Shown: positions 12,004 to 24,358, counted from the stretch's first letter. The stretch: DNA of 64,000 nucleotides from Capillidium heterosporum (GCA_016630905.1 WBMQ01000007.1:248001-312000), one strand, 5' to 3'. The notes: generated by a model not told the origin, from the letters alone. A program made the numbers and translations.

Positions 12004-13504
12004 CTACTCGGTACCCCATTTCTTCAACAAATTGATCTGATGTTGTATCTGGCTGAGTGAAGTACCACCGATACTCTCCCTTTTCTCGACTGATCCCTCG
12101 TAGTCATTACCTAAGGCTTTAACATCATCACTAAAGGCTGGGTGTAGCTCCTGTAAAGTTTCCATACCTAAGCTGGGTAATGGGGACTTCCTGTTCTTCG
12201 GAACGTAATACAGCTTGACCTACGACGTGGTGGGTCTCTCTAAAGGGGACACCTTTGCGCACCAGGTAGTCGGCCATATCTGTGGCCAACATATCCTCAC
12301 TTAAAGCGTTCTGCATACTCATGGGATTGATCTAAAGTTTAATATGTTAGTGGATATAAAAGTGGGTTAAAACTACGGTCAAGGTATGGATGATAGTTGC
12401 AGTAAGAGGTATAGTACGGATCATAGTGTCGTAAGTGTCAAACATGGGCTCTTTATCCTCTTGCATGTCCTTGTTGTAAGAGCTAGGTAAGCCCTTCATC
12501 GTCATCATAAATCCAGTCAACTACAGTGATAATAAAATATAGATAAATAAAAAGGACACTGTAAATAGGCTTACCTTTCCAAAGACTCGACCCGACTTAC
12601 CACGTAACAGCTCCAAGCTATCAGGGTTCTTTTTCTGGGGCATCAAGCTGGAACCAGTCGTAAAAGCTTCGGCCAAGATGACAAAGTTAAACTCGGCTGT
12701 ACTGTAAATAATAAGATCCTCAGCCAGCTGACTGATGTGCATGGAGACTAAGGAAGCCCAGAACAGGAATTCAATGACAAAGTCGCGGTCAGCTACCCCG
12801 ACCAACGAGTTGCAGATAATCCCTTCGAAGCCCAACTCTTTAGCCAAAAACTGGCGGTCAATGTTGAAGGGATTACCTGCTAGGGCACCGGAACCTAGTG
12901 GGAGCTGGTTGACTCTAGATAGAATCTGCTTTAACCTATCGCAGTCATTTTTGAACCTCCAGGCGTAGCTTAATAGGAAGTGGCTCCATCGTATAGGTTG
13001 GGCGCGTTGCAGGTGCGTATACCCAGGTATGATGACATCACTATCGTCCTCAGCACGAGCCACTATCTTGGCAACCAAGTCTTGGGTAGCTTCGATAAGA
13101 TCCTTGCAAGCTTGACGGAGCCACAATCGCATATCCGTAGCCACTTGGTCGTTACGGGACCTACCTGTATGTAGCTTACCGCCTACTGAACCTATTATCT
13201 CATTTAAGCGGCGTTCGTTAGCGGTATGGATATCCTCATCTTGGGGTAATATCTTGAACTGGTTGGTTTTCCATTCCGTCTTGACTTGCTCTAAGCCTTT
13301 GATGATGGATTGGCATTCAGCTTCAGTCAAGATGTTGACCTTCTGAAGAGCTTTGGCGTATGCTTGGGAACCTTGGATATCAACCTCATACAGCCGCTTG
13401 TCATAGCCTATGGAGGCATTCAATTCGTCCATTATGGGATGGGTATCTCCACTAAATCTACCGCCCCATAATTTTGTCGTCTGTCTTTCTTCACTGTATT
13501 CCAT
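12004..13504 (-). CDS. ARG4: argininosuccinate lyase, with a +1 frame shift near the C-terminus
   Basis: Catalyses argininosuccinate to arginine plus fumarate, the last step of arginine synthesis. Exons are 13504-12575, 12520-12377 and 12331-12004. Visible motifs are [17 protein letters not shown], the fumarase/aspartase-type signature [27 protein letters not shown] and [13 protein letters not shown]. The conserved C-terminus ([15 protein letters not shown]...GGTS) is present but in the +1 frame. In frame 0 the message reads CAG-CTT-AGG-TAT and stops 11 codons after the AGG. Family alignment needs exactly one residue between Leu and Met, where four bases (AGGT) stand. Shifting +1 at CTT-AGG-T (12166-12172) gives 466 residues, the usual family length. 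CTT-AGG is the +1 slippage pair known from yeast Ty1. A sequencing insertion is the main alternative. Confidence 0.93.
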
Positions 13505-14832
13505 AATTCTTTTGAGTTGAGTAAAAGTGGGAGTTATGTTTGTGGCTTTTATGGTGTTACACGTGTTCCTTGATTCCTATCAAAGAGAGCTTGCAGTATC
13601 ATTACACGTCACCTTGACTATAGGTTCTTTGATTAGATTCCCAAAGTTGAGAGGTTGTTGGTTAGAGTTGGCTGCATAAAAGCTGCAAAATTCAGGATCA
13701 AGTTTATTTCAGTGGCAACTGGCAAGGATGGCCTTATCCAAAACTCCAAATCTTTTGCAGGTCTTTGAAATAGAAATACTTGTCTACAAGCAAATGTATT
13801 GTACTGCTTTCGAGATAACTTATGAAGGATGGAACGTTTTACTTTGTAATATTGGCAATTGCCCATAATAGACAAGAAGTTTTACAAAGCCAAAGCTAGA
13901 CTAGCTGTCTAGTATAGAAGCTTTAAAGGACCTATAAAGAGATGTCGGCTAGACTTCTAAGACTGATGTTTTCAAGAACGATAAACAATATCCTTCCATC
14001 GCTTCAATTTATAAAAGCTTTACATACAAAGCCTCAAAGTTACATTAAGTGTAGTTTGGATCAGAGTAGGAAATAAAGACAATTCCTACGAAAAGCACGA
14101 TTTCAAAGCTACAGGTAGAACTTTCTCTAAAACATCAGTTACAAGCTGCAAAGTTTATTTCAAAACTATTCTTAAAGCGAGTACCTGTTGGTTTCACTTG
14201 ATTTATAATCGGCCTTTACCAAGGATACTTCAAGCAATGTATGCCATTTGAAATGCAAAGCATCCCTATACCTCAAAAGTGTCAGGTACAACCCAAACAA
14301 TACGATGCCTTTGCCTCATTACATGGAGTCATTTATAGCAAGGTGAATTACCAATTCCTTGTAATTCCTGCTTACCTCAGCAGTCATTTCCAATCGATTT
14401 TGTTGGAAAAAGGACATATTCACTATGGGCAATTTCTCCCTTGTCATCGATGTCACAAATATATACACTAATCTTACAAGTATAGCTTTATACCCGACAT
14501 TTCCCTTAATTTCAGCCTAAATGTGCATGAGTCGGAACTTTGAGCACATATTCCCAAAGTACTAGTTGGAAATCAAATTAAATTTTACTATGCCTGTTCA
14601 AAATTTGCTATCCATAATTTGAAATGAAAGGGAATTTCGTTTGTGGTGCTGGGAGCTTTGTAAGCTTGCAGCTCTACAAATATTAAAAATTTTCGTCAGG
14701 TACTAGATTTCCTTGAAAACAACATCAATATACCTAAATTTCAAGCTATCAATCTAAAAAAATAACACTATTGAAGTATTGTAGATATATATGTAGTAGT
14801 TAAAAATTTATTAAAATATACAAGCATTCAAA
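13505..14832. other. intergenic region
   Basis: About 1.3 kb with the ARG4 promoter at its left end and the 3' flank of the tubby-like gene at its right end. Short open frames (13633-13875 minus, 14241-14471 plus) have no recognisable motifs and are probably chance. Confidence 0.5.
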
Positions 14833-15543
14833 TCATTTGAATGGGAATGGATCCTTCTTAAGTAGCAGAGATCTAAACAAAATGAGGCATAGCGATATGG
14901 AGAGCATATTCTCCTCGGCTTTAGTTAGTTGAGTTGTCAAGTAGTTGATGGCTCCGAAGCAGTCATGCTGTGTCAGCTTCGTCCTCTCGTATTTAGCTAA
15001 GGTGACGTTGCTCTTGTAGCCATCGTACGCCACCAAGTTCCAACTATACTTGTTGTTGAGGACCCAAAAGTAGTTCTTCTCCACTTTCTTTTTGTTGGAT
15101 TTGGTTGTCAACGTTATTTTAATGCTTTCGTTGGACAGATAAGGCAGGTAGATATTGAACTTGATTAGGTCTTTACTATTTGGATTGAGGCTAGGGATAC
15201 ACATCTTTAATTGAACGAATGGCGAAATTAGTCGGTTGCCATGCTTTTCCACTTGGTAGACTTCGGTGGTGTCATAATCGAATGCTAAAGGTACTTTGCC
15301 TTTGGTGATATTGAGCTGGAATACTAGATCCACCATGCCTTTGATGTCGACTATAGTCGTATCTGGCGATGTATTGTTGTAGAATATGAAATGGTTGGTT
15401 AATGGCTGTGTGAATGCGGTAGGCTTGTACTCTAAGCTGTATCTAGGTAAGGGCTCCAGGTAGCCTATCCGATAGAGCTCCATCTCAACTTGGCCTTCAA
15501 CTTCGTAGTTTGCCATCTCACCTTCTAAAGTATAATCGCGCAT
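14833..15543 (-). CDS. tubby/DUF6593-like family protein, copy 1 (group I)
   Basis: Single-exon gene of 236 residues, one of six related loci in this window. The N-terminus carries the family motif ELYRIGYLEPLPRYS. The middle contains TTIVDIKG and a run of beta-strand-like segments. The C-terminal third has NYFWVLNNKYSWNLVAY, an AKYER strand and a hydrophobic helix around SISLCLILFRSLLL. This order (beta segments, F/Y-W...W.L, short strand, terminal buried helix) resembles the fungal DUF6593/tubby C-terminal fold. That is inference from pattern, not a database match. No signal peptide is seen. A TATA box (CTATATAAGG, minus strand, 15606-15615) lies about 65 bases before the ATG. Met10 is an alternative start. 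Function unknown. Confidence 0.8.
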   Translation of the reverse strand: MRDYTLEGEMANYEVEGQVEMELYRIGYLEPLPRYSLEYKPTAFTQPLTNHFIFYNNTSPDTTIVDIKGMVDLVFQLNITKGKVPLAFDYDTTEVYQVEKHGNRLISPFVQLKMCIPSLNPNSKDLIKFNIYLPYLSNESIKITLTTKSNKKKVEKNYFWVLNNKYSWNLVAYDGYKSNVTLAKYERTKLTQHDCFGAINYLTTQLTKAEENMLSISLCLILFRSLLLKKDPFPFK

Positions 15544-15605
15544 ATTGAAATATAGGTAAATATGAGAAGCTAATTATTTTTAGAGCGAATCTATTACTTT
15601 TGCAT

Positions 15606-15615
15606 CCTTATATAG
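15606..15615 (-). promoter_or_regulatory. TATA box of tubby-like copy 1
   Basis: CTATATAAGG on the minus strand, about 65-70 bases upstream of the ATG at 15543. The same type of element stands at a similar distance before the other copies. Confidence 0.55.
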
Positions 15616-16160
15616 TTGTATAAAGTCCCCATGCTATGATTAATAAACATCTTTAGCTAATGTATTACGGTTGGTAAGCATCCTTGTAGTACTTAATTGG
15701 ATAAATTGTGGTCTTGGAGCTACCTATAATTAATAATGTAAATTAAAACACCTATAAATATACTGCGTAGTCACCTACATTAAATCTCGGCAACTGAAAA
15801 ACTAAACAGCCATGCATGAAAACTGACTTCTTTTCGCTGAATTTCGGAGCTTCTAGATCCAAAAAGTAGTATGGAGCTTGAATAGGAGTCAATACTAATG
15901 AAATTAGAGTCCTAATAAAGGAGTAAAGTGGGACATTTGTGAGATCGGTGTATGATACGGTTCCCTATCACAGGCAGAGCTAACATAAAAGAATTCTTAG
16001 TGTAATTGTGGCTAACTGTTTGGTTTAACCCTCTTGAAACAGGACAAATCTGCAATGTCTTTCTAAAAGGAATAAAACTGGTCTTGGTTTACATTTTAGA
16101 CTGGCTTCAAATGAGATTCTTTCAACTTAAGCTTTCCAATAACCTAATTGGATAAAGCGG
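15616..16160. other. intergenic region
   Basis: AT-rich DNA upstream of tubby-like copy 1. No gene was seen. Confidence 0.5.
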
Positions 16161-16309
16161 TTTAAATTCGTCAGCGGAGATAGCCGAAAAAGAGGCCTTT
16201 CCGGCTTGAAAGGGTTAAAAGCGTATGGTTGGAAGTTTAAATCCGTTCCAGCAGTAATTCATTAGCGGAGATAGCCGAAAAAGAGGTCTTTCTAGCTAGA
16301 GAGGGTTAA
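16161..16309. repeat. 89-base tandem repeat pair with a conserved hairpin
   Basis: Two units spaced 89 bases apart share AGCGGAGATAGCCGAAAAAG followed by a small inverted repeat and GGGTTAA. In unit 1 the stem is CCTTTC/GAAAGG. In unit 2 it is CTTTCT/AGAGAG, where pairing is kept although the loop and stem bases differ. It lies in noncoding DNA about 620 bases upstream of tubby-like copy 1. The role is unknown. Confidence 0.5.
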
Positions 16310-16921
16310 GGGTACATGGTAAAAAGCTTAAATCTGATCCGGCAGTTCATGTACCAAATTTTCCATTTATAGTACTTGCGAAAGATATCCGTTCCCACTA
16401 TCAAGTTAACCTTTCGTTTAGTAAAGTTAAGCTTAGTATAATAAACCGATGTACATAGTATAAGTGGTTAGATTTCTTCCACGTCGAAAAGTAAACAATT
16501 ATTTATCCTTTGGTTCACATTTTTAGCTTCCACAATCGTAATTCATCTATAAAATCCCCGAAAACTGGCCGAATTACCATTTTGCCCATATAGAAATCTA
16601 TCCAATCAGATAAAATTGTAGACGTTCCAAATGTAGCTACTCGCGAAAGTATAGAATTTAAAATACTATGTAAACAGTTATACTTCAGCACGATAATAGC
16701 TCCACTATTTATAACTTTATTGTAAATCTGGAAATACGATCCAAGAAATATAAGGAGGACGTGTATTTATTTATAATATTGAAGTATTTTGGGTTTAGTA
16801 TTTGTCAGCCTAATCCAAAGAAAAGTACGTGACCTGAAGCTTTTGGTATCGCATCAATAACAATATAGTAATAAATGGTTATAACTTCAGCTCTGAGAAC
16901 TGCTAAACTTTCAGGTCAAAG
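16310..16921. other. intergenic region
   Basis: AT-rich; nothing recognised. Confidence 0.4.
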
Positions 16922-17320
16922 TCAATTGCATTCTACTGCCCTAGCTATGAAATCATCCATAATCTCCTTCAAATCGACCTGATAGGAGTCACTTTTATGT
17001 GACTCATCCTATATCTTGGGCGATTTGACGATGTATTTGGAAGATTCTAGGATGGTAAGGATAGCAGCTTTAATTAACTCCCTGTAGTGATCCCTGGATT
17101 TCATTTAGGAATTCTGGTGTTGTTATTGATAAGAAGCTTCTTGTATTGATCCATCTAATATCTAAACGGATTAGATGTCTTTGTAATAAAGTAGTAGTCT
17201 TCATTCTTGTTAGGTCTGAGATTTCCTTTAGATTCCTTGACTATGAGCCCCTAAATTGAATTTAAATACTGCCTCAGTCTCTTTTATGTAGCCCAGTATT
17301 CCCAGTTGAAAATATAAGAA
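16922..17320 (-). pseudogene. decayed coding fragment of unknown family
   Basis: Minus-strand reading gives protein-like segments such as NWEYWAT, GNLRPNKNEDYYFITKTSN and MDQYKKLLINNNTRIP. A change of frame then leads to RDHYRELIKAAILTILESS and DLKEIMDDFIARAVECN. Several in-frame stops interrupt it, and two frames are needed. The composition differs clearly from the surrounding AT-rich DNA, which suggests a decayed gene. No family was recognised. Confidence 0.35.
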
Positions 17321-18599
17321 CCTGCTTATATAAAGAGATGAGTGCAATGCAACTTTTATCAAAACAAGCATAGCTTTCACTCAGAAGCCTTCAAATAAAG
17401 AATTAATAGCCACACACGGAAAATTTGCCTTGAAATGAAACCTAGAATTGTATTGAAGCCATTATAAAAGTGAGCAATTGAAATTCAAGGGATTGCCCAA
17501 AAAAATCCAATTCCTACATTGCAAACTATCATTCTTACCAGTATTAAGAACCAAAAGCTCTAAATTAAATATACATTATCTTGGTTTTTGTACTTAGATA
17601 TGGCACGTTTAATTTGGAAATTATATATTTCAATATAGAAGAAGCTGCAACGTAGCAGTGTATTACTTTATAATTTAATTTTCCGCAAGTGTATAGGCTA
17701 TTAGAATAAAGGTATATAGGTTGGAATGGGGAATGCTTGCTACCTTTACTTTAAAAATATATCAAGGGACCAGGCTTGGGCACAGAAGCTTTACCAAATA
17801 ATACTAAGGAGTTTAGTAACAATTCCTGAGAGAAAGCTACTGAACATATCTCCAAGGCAACCGTCACAATCAAGCTCACTAGGCCAATGAACTTTGGCAA
17901 CTTTTTGTAAGTTCAAAGTAGCTAACAGAAATATAATGTATGAAAGTTTGGAAGGCGTTGGATTCAATGTCGATATCAAGAGATATAATTCTCAGCAGTT
18001 GGCTTATGATTGAGTTGGGACTTTTTGTAAATGCAACTATCCTAACTATGATGAATCCAATGTATATCTGATATATAGATAAAACTGTAGCTATTTTTTA
18101 TACTATAAAAATATTGAACTTAAAGATCTTGTCCATAACTTCGAGTAAGTATCTTTGAAGAGCCATTGCTAATTTCGTAGATTTTTAAAACACAAAAGTC
18201 ATCAGCTATCAAGATGTAGCTCAGATTTTACTGTCTCCAAACTGACTAAAACTGACAAGGAGATCCAAGTTACTGAAATTACCAGTAGTATAAATTTGAA
18301 CATTATATATAAGATATTTTCCCAGATTACTATAAACTCTTCATTCAACCAGCAGTGAAAAAACGACAACTTCAACACCTTTTACATGTAGCTATATAGT
18401 TTTTGCCAAATCTAACATACCTTTTTAGCCAAACCCTTTATGTAATGATTGAGGCAATTTTCAATACCCAATATCCAATATCTTACCTTTCATTAAGATA
18501 GCAAGGGACTACGGTAGTTCAATTATCGATATTGATGATAATACCCTCGGTATCCAATATAAATTTTACTTAAATATACTGTATTGAACTTTAATTTAG
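17321..18599. other. intergenic region
   Basis: AT-rich DNA. A 62-codon minus-strand frame (17791-17979) is present but has no motif and is probably chance. Confidence 0.4.
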
Positions 18600-20590
18600 G
18601 TTTTATGAATTATTGTGATAGCAATGGTGATAGCAGTAACAGTGAATGCTTTTCTCTATTGAATAGAATCGTTAAAGCTCTCGACTACATTATAAAGGAT
18701 AAGTCTATCCCTTAAGGAGAAACTCAAACAATATTTATACAGGCGCTTTGCTACAGCTTTGTTTTTGTGGAAAATTTAGGCTCGCTCCATCCGATGAAAT
18801 TAGGGACCTAGGGTTAGACAATTATATGAAAACCAAATTCCGGATAAAGCTTCCAAAAGAAACTAGGATTTTAATAGAAGGTGTACTATCCCAAGGATCG
18901 GCTGATGGCTTACTTATATCAGATAATATTTTTGTCTCTAACAATGGCAAGAATTTCACTGTATTTCCAAAGCTGGATGAACTGTTAGATACCAACATCA
19001 ACAAGGAACTGGTCTTTGAAATTTCAAGAGCATCTAAAATCCTTGAGTTCAAGGTAAGGGTCCAAGATCTATATTCCATATAACTTATGAAAAAGCTATA
19101 AAAATAACACATTTGCAGTATTCTCAATCGCTTTGCAATATTCAGTAAATCGACCTTCCACGATATCTCCTATAGGATGATGATTTACTACCAAATTCCC
19201 TGGAAAGGTATGTACATGGCTGGAAATTCTGAGACCTTCACAAATGATGGGGGTGTTTACTTTTAGTAATTAAAATATATTTTAAACCTATTCTAGACTT
19301 CTCTTCGTTTATAAATATTTTCGATAGAATGTCTGATAGGAAGAGGATCTATATATCTTACATCAGCTTCCCGAGTAGAGGATGTAGGAGGATGCGGTGT
19401 ATACATTGATTATCATTGGAATAACTTTAATTTATACACTTGAAACGGCAAACATTTAACTACATTGATCTAATCTAAAATTAGATAAGGCAGAGTTATG
19501 TGGTACCTTCCAATTCCCAGATACAACTGAAGTCTTCTATGACGTCCCCAAAATGGTAAGTTTCTCGAGCACGGATCAACATACTACTGGAGTTAAATCC
19601 ATTATCGATTCTATGATGATGGTGAACTACTGAGTGTTTTCCAAAGTACAAGGCAAGTATTGACAAAGAGAACTTTGAAATATGAAATGTATTTAAAAGT
19701 TTAGATGGGTTTAGAGGGGTTTATAGTTAATACAGAAATCGGCCTAGTTGTAGTTAGTAGGTATTGTGTACCCTATGACATGGAAGACGTCTTCATAACG
19801 TTTTTAGGAACGTTAAAGGTTCCAACTAAAGTGGCCTATTTCCACCCTACCTACTCCATCGTTTTTCTAAAGTACTATCCCAAACTTTTGAGTGGAACCA
19901 AGGTCCAAGTAAGTACACCTAGTGATGCTCCTTTAGCAAAAGGCAGTCATTGAAAAGAACAGTTTTTCAACAATTGTAGGATTCAATATCATGTTCATCG
20001 GTTTTTATAGTGAAGACTATATAGCTACTTGCAAAAATCATGTAAAAAACCAAAGTTACCTACATCTACACAAGTCCTCATTGCTAGTACCGAGGGATAA
20101 ATTTAAATTGAATGTTCTTCGGATCAAGCTCTGCAAAGGAATTCTTCAATTGGGTGCTGTTCGGTGAGAATAGCAAAGTACAGGCTCTGTACTCAAACTC
20201 AATGATGAAGGAGATGACAGGATGGGGTTTTATGTGTTCGGTATCAGCCCATCAGCTATTTTTCCAATAATGGATTTGCTTAAAAAGGATATAATTCTGG
20301 AAATAAAGATTTTAGGATAAAAGTTGTTAAGATATCACTTTTTAATTCTATCGATAGAGGTTTAGATGAACTGTGAATATATATATCTTGGTTCAAATAT
20401 CCATTGGAATTGTATCTTTTGGGAGTCAAGCGGATTGAACATGGTTCGCATAGCGCTGAGAAGCCCCAGAGATTCGACATCATTCTAACTATAAATAGGA
20501 AGCTAGTGACTAGCATTAGGAACGTCGATGTGCAATCTTGGAGCAACATAATAGACTTGGTACTCTACATTTATATCTTATTCTAACCTA
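18600..20590 (+). pseudogene. degenerate Nma111/Ynm3-type nuclear HtrA serine protease
   Basis: Fragments follow the order of the fungal Nma111 family (two trypsin-like and several PDZ domains). NRIVKALDYIIKDKSIP precedes the first PDZ. Then comes IRDLGLDNYMKTKFRIKLPKETRILIEG...FPKLDELLD...VRVQDLYSI (18748-19083). STFHDISYRMM and IPWKGMYMAG lie near 19150, IDYHWNNFNLYT near 19410, GLVVVSRYCVPYDMEDVF...YFHPTYSIVFLKYYPKL at 19705-19953, and ILTINRKLVTSIRNVDVQ at 20470-20530. The frame changes several times and in-frame stops occur, so no continuous protein is encoded. The first protease domain is not seen upstream of 18600. One frame change, at CAT-TGA-T (19404-19410), is +1 at a stop codon; another near 18730 is of the opposite sign. 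Best read as a partial pseudogene of a host gene. Confidence 0.75.
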
Positions 20591-21892
20591 CAGATTTAGA
20601 AAATATTTGAGAGATAGAGCGACTAAGGAAGCAATCATCAAGTCAAAGGTATCTAAAGGTAATAATACCGAGAAGTTAGTAGTATGAGCCGACGTCAACA
20701 TCTACAATATTCTTTATATGTCGGTCCCTTTTAAATTTTTAAGAGTCTTACATGAAAGCTCTGCTACGTTTCAAAACCTGCCCATCCAAAATATATATCG
20801 GCAATTATAATGACAAGCTACCTTCTGGTAGGTATAAATTCTTACTTTTATACCAGTATTCTTACTAACTTGCTAAAAGTACCTGAAGTTTATAATTGAG
20901 GTAAACGATTTGCCTACTTCCGATCTTGGCACCTTCTTAGACATGATTAAAATTTGAATAAAATATATTGTTGTGCAAAGACTAGTAACATGCAGAGTAT
21001 CATCAAGGTTGTTGTTTTAAAAACTGACTATCACTATTGGTTATTTTTTAAATGTGTTTATTTATATATAAAGACTCACTATTGAGTACATCAAGGACGA
21101 GGGCAGTTTGACTGGCTGGATAATGAAATGCTTCTAATGGTTTATCAAAGGACACAACTTAAGCAATAGTCTTATTAAACTAATATAATGGAGCTCTTAT
21201 ACCTACGCTTTACTACATATATCTATCTTCTAATAAAAGTTTCTAAGCAATATATTTAAAATATTTAGTATATTAATTTATAGCTACTATATTTGAATAA
21301 ATATAGTATATCTTTTATATAAATTTTGTGCCAACTTTGAATAGTAGCTTAAAATCGATTTTGTACCACTTTATGGTATATTCCTCTAAAGATTGTAAAT
21401 TTGTCAGTATAAGTATTGCTGTATATTAAACTTTATTTTTATGACAACAAAATGCAAAAGTAAAGCCTTATATTCAAATCTTTTTAATATGTATTAAATA
21501 TCTACAGCCGAAATTGCTTTTCTGTTGGATGAGTTTATATTTTAAAACTTAGATGTTTATTTATAAATTCAAATTGAGTGATAATGGTAAAAAAAACTGG
21601 TATCCATTTAGAGTTTAATAATATTAAAGAGCAAAAGTAAGTCTTAACCAAGATGAATGACAGATGCAGCTAGATATGGTGTTGGGAAACGCTCCTAGAT
21701 TCAAATAAAAACATTTGTCCTCACAAACGGAAAAAAGTTTGAATCACCTAAACAGAACTCCAACAAAGCAATCCAGACAAGCTAGCCAATAAAGTTAGTT
21801 GAAAGGGCAAAATTTTGGACTTGGAATTGAAAATTTTCAGCCAACTTGAAACTAAGGTTTACGTTGCCATAAAGTAGGAACCTTTCAATCCA
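20591..21892. other. intergenic region, AT-rich
   Basis: The left part (to about 20960) may hold further eroded Nma111 sequence, too degraded to align by eye. The stretch 21190-21560 is very AT-rich. The promoter of the nucleoporin gene should lie just left of 21893. Confidence 0.4.
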
Positions 21893-23710
21893 ATGTTTGG
21901 AGCCAGCACCACCAACACGAACACCAACACCGGTTTTGGAACGAGCAATGCACAGGGCGCAACAAATATATTTGGGAGTAGTTCGACAGCACCAACTACC
22001 ATAAGTTCTTCAGCGGTATTCGGTCAACCTCAAGCTTCTCAACCCACATTTGGCCAAACAGCAGCAGCCAGCACACCATTCGGACAAACTTCGACTTCGG
22101 GATCGGTATTTGGTCAAGCTCCAGCCACCAGTACACCATTTGGCCAAACCTCTACAACAGGATTGGCATTTGGCCAAGCTTCAGCTACAAGCACGCCATT
22201 CGGACAAACTTCAGCAGCGGGAAGCATATTTGGTAATAATGCAGCTACTAGTACAGGGACTACCTTTGGCCAATCTAGTGGAGCTCCGCTATTTAGTTCC
22301 ATTAAACCAGCTGCCGGCACCACCTCAATATTTGGAGCGCAATCAACTACTGGCGCCTCGACTACTGGCGGCCTATTCGCCAACTCTTCTACCATTGGTT
22401 CTTCGTTAGGCTTTGGTTCAACTGGCTCAGGTTTTTCTTTCAACAAGCCGGCTTCAACTGGAGTTTTCGGTGGCAGTAGCTCGGCTGGTGGATTCGGTAC
22501 TACCAATACTCAAAACAGCGTGAACGCCATGCCGCACCACATGAGTTTGTTAATTCCGTCGATTATCAATGAGACTGATAGGAAATACATTGATATGAAA
22601 AGGCTGGCCTTCCAAGGGTACCACCAGTACAATTTAAGGCCGGATACCAAGCTACGTGAACTCCCACCCGATGTCCAACAGATCTTTGTTAGTTACCGGT
22701 AATCTTTATTTCTTTTATTTTTTCTTATGCCTTCAAAATAGTCAACGCCTACGCCAATGCCAAGTCTCCATCCAAAAGTTACGTCATAAGATGGCCGCCT
22801 CAAAAGCATTACTTAACCCCGACAAATCTACTTCTAGTGGATCTCATGAAAACATCCTATACAGCCAAGAAGACTTTCAACCCTTTGTCCAAGCAACCAA
22901 GAACTTGGAACAGAAGGCTAATCAGCTTATCGACAAACTGGTCCCAGCACGAATGGAGGTTGAAAGCCTGAAGCTCAAGGGTCAGAGCTTGGAGTCTGAC
23001 TTGGAGTTCCCCAACCAATTCATCGTCAGCCGTAATGACCAATTGGTCCACCAGGCAGGTATGCGCTCGAGGGCTGGATCGGCTTCCTTGAACAGGTTTA
23101 GTAGGGGGCCTAGTGTACCCAGACATTGGGGCAATGACGTAGTGTTAAACGGTGGATTTATGAATTCGGAGGTGTTGCGGCGTAAAGGACAGAAGTTCTT
23201 TGAAAATTTAAAGGCTGAGTTGGACCAGCAATCCTACACCATTCAAAATAGTGTTCAGGTATTTTTGAAATAGTTTACCATTTATTAAGCTTCGTATGGT
23301 AGGCTTTGATGTGCTCCATCTATAATTTGAAGAACCCCTCGTTACGATCTATGAGTTTCGACCGTTTAACTCAGTCGATGCAAGATCCCTATCAAGGTAA
23401 TTTTAACTCCAACCTCAACTCTCTAATACTCAACACAAAATTACATCTAGGTTTCCGTGAGATCCTTTCAGAGGCAACCTTGCAGCTCATGCAGTCGGCC
23501 GAATCCATTCTGAAGCTGGAGGAGATGATTGACCCCACCATCCGATCCAAGCTGGTTCCTCTAACTGGCAACTTAGACTCCCAGGAGCAGGTCAAGGTTC
23601 ACCCCCTCAAAATTAAGAAGCTGGACAGCCAGGAATTGAACTTTTTTGATATTGCCAACAACGCAGTGGCTACCTACGACCCCAACCAGCTGACACGGAA
23701 GTCATATTAG
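21893..23710 (+). CDS. FG-repeat nucleoporin, Nup49/Nup58-like (Nup62 complex)
   Basis: Channel nucleoporin of the nuclear pore. Exons are 21893-22698, 22742-23258, 23303-23396 and 23451-23710, giving 558 residues with consistent phases. Residues 1 to about 210 are Ser/Thr/Ala/Gly-rich with many FG repeats, several as STPFGQ units. Then comes a helical, coiled-coil-like region starting RELPPDVQQIFVSYR. The C-terminal segment (GFREILSEATLQLMQSAESI) resembles the last helix of Nup58/Nup49. A minus-strand frame over the repeats is a shadow of the low-complexity codons. Assignment to Nup49/58 rather than Nup54/57 rests on the LPP motif and the terminal helix, and is tentative. Confidence 0.75.
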
Positions 23711-24358
23711 ACTTATTAAGTTTTTTATGGGTTGGCTGCTATTCGTCATTGGTTAATCTTACAACTTCCTATAAGCGCTTTTCTCTTAAATGACCCTGTT
23801 CCCATTATACTCAACCACCTATCTCAGCTTTTGCAATGCAAAAGATCTGTTGCGTGCTTTGAATAAATACATCTAAATTGCTATGCAAGTATTTACTTTT
23901 CAAAGTTGTTTCACCCACAGATATTTTACTTTTGGAACATTTATTATTCCCCAGAACTCTTTATCAGTGGCTTATAATACATTCATTTACATCTGTTCCA
24001 ATCAAGCTTTCAATTTACATATATTAGCCTTTGTAACCTAAATTTTGGGTAGTGATTGTTGTGACATTTTGACTTGATTTGTAAATATTTCTTTACTTTG
24101 AAAGTGCTTCGGTCTAAAATTGACATATATTTGTAGATAAGCCTACTCATATCTACAGATAATAGATAAACGGTTATTTCACGTACTATATACTACATTT
24201 AAGCACTCTATCTTTAAAATATATAATTTCCACACTATATTTAGTAATATTTGTGCAAAAGTTACGATCCAAGTTATATCTACCATAAGAAAATAAATAT
24301 ATAAAGACTTGAAAGAGTATATCCAGAATAAAATCATCAAAGATCAAATACCCATTTT
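23711..24358. other. convergent intergenic region
   Basis: Between the 3' ends of the nucleoporin (plus) and the helical-repeat gene (minus). AT-rich, nothing else seen. Confidence 0.5.

Noticed and set aside
12131-12165. Reading argininosuccinate lyase frame 0 to its stop and shifting at CTT-TAG-T instead
   Set aside because: Frame 0 there (RYGNFTG) has no resemblance to the family, while the +1 frame from CTT-AGG onward does.
22114-22506. Long minus-strand frame over the nucleoporin
   Set aside because: Complement of the FG-repeat coding sequence; Pro/Val/Glu-rich artefact of repeated codons.
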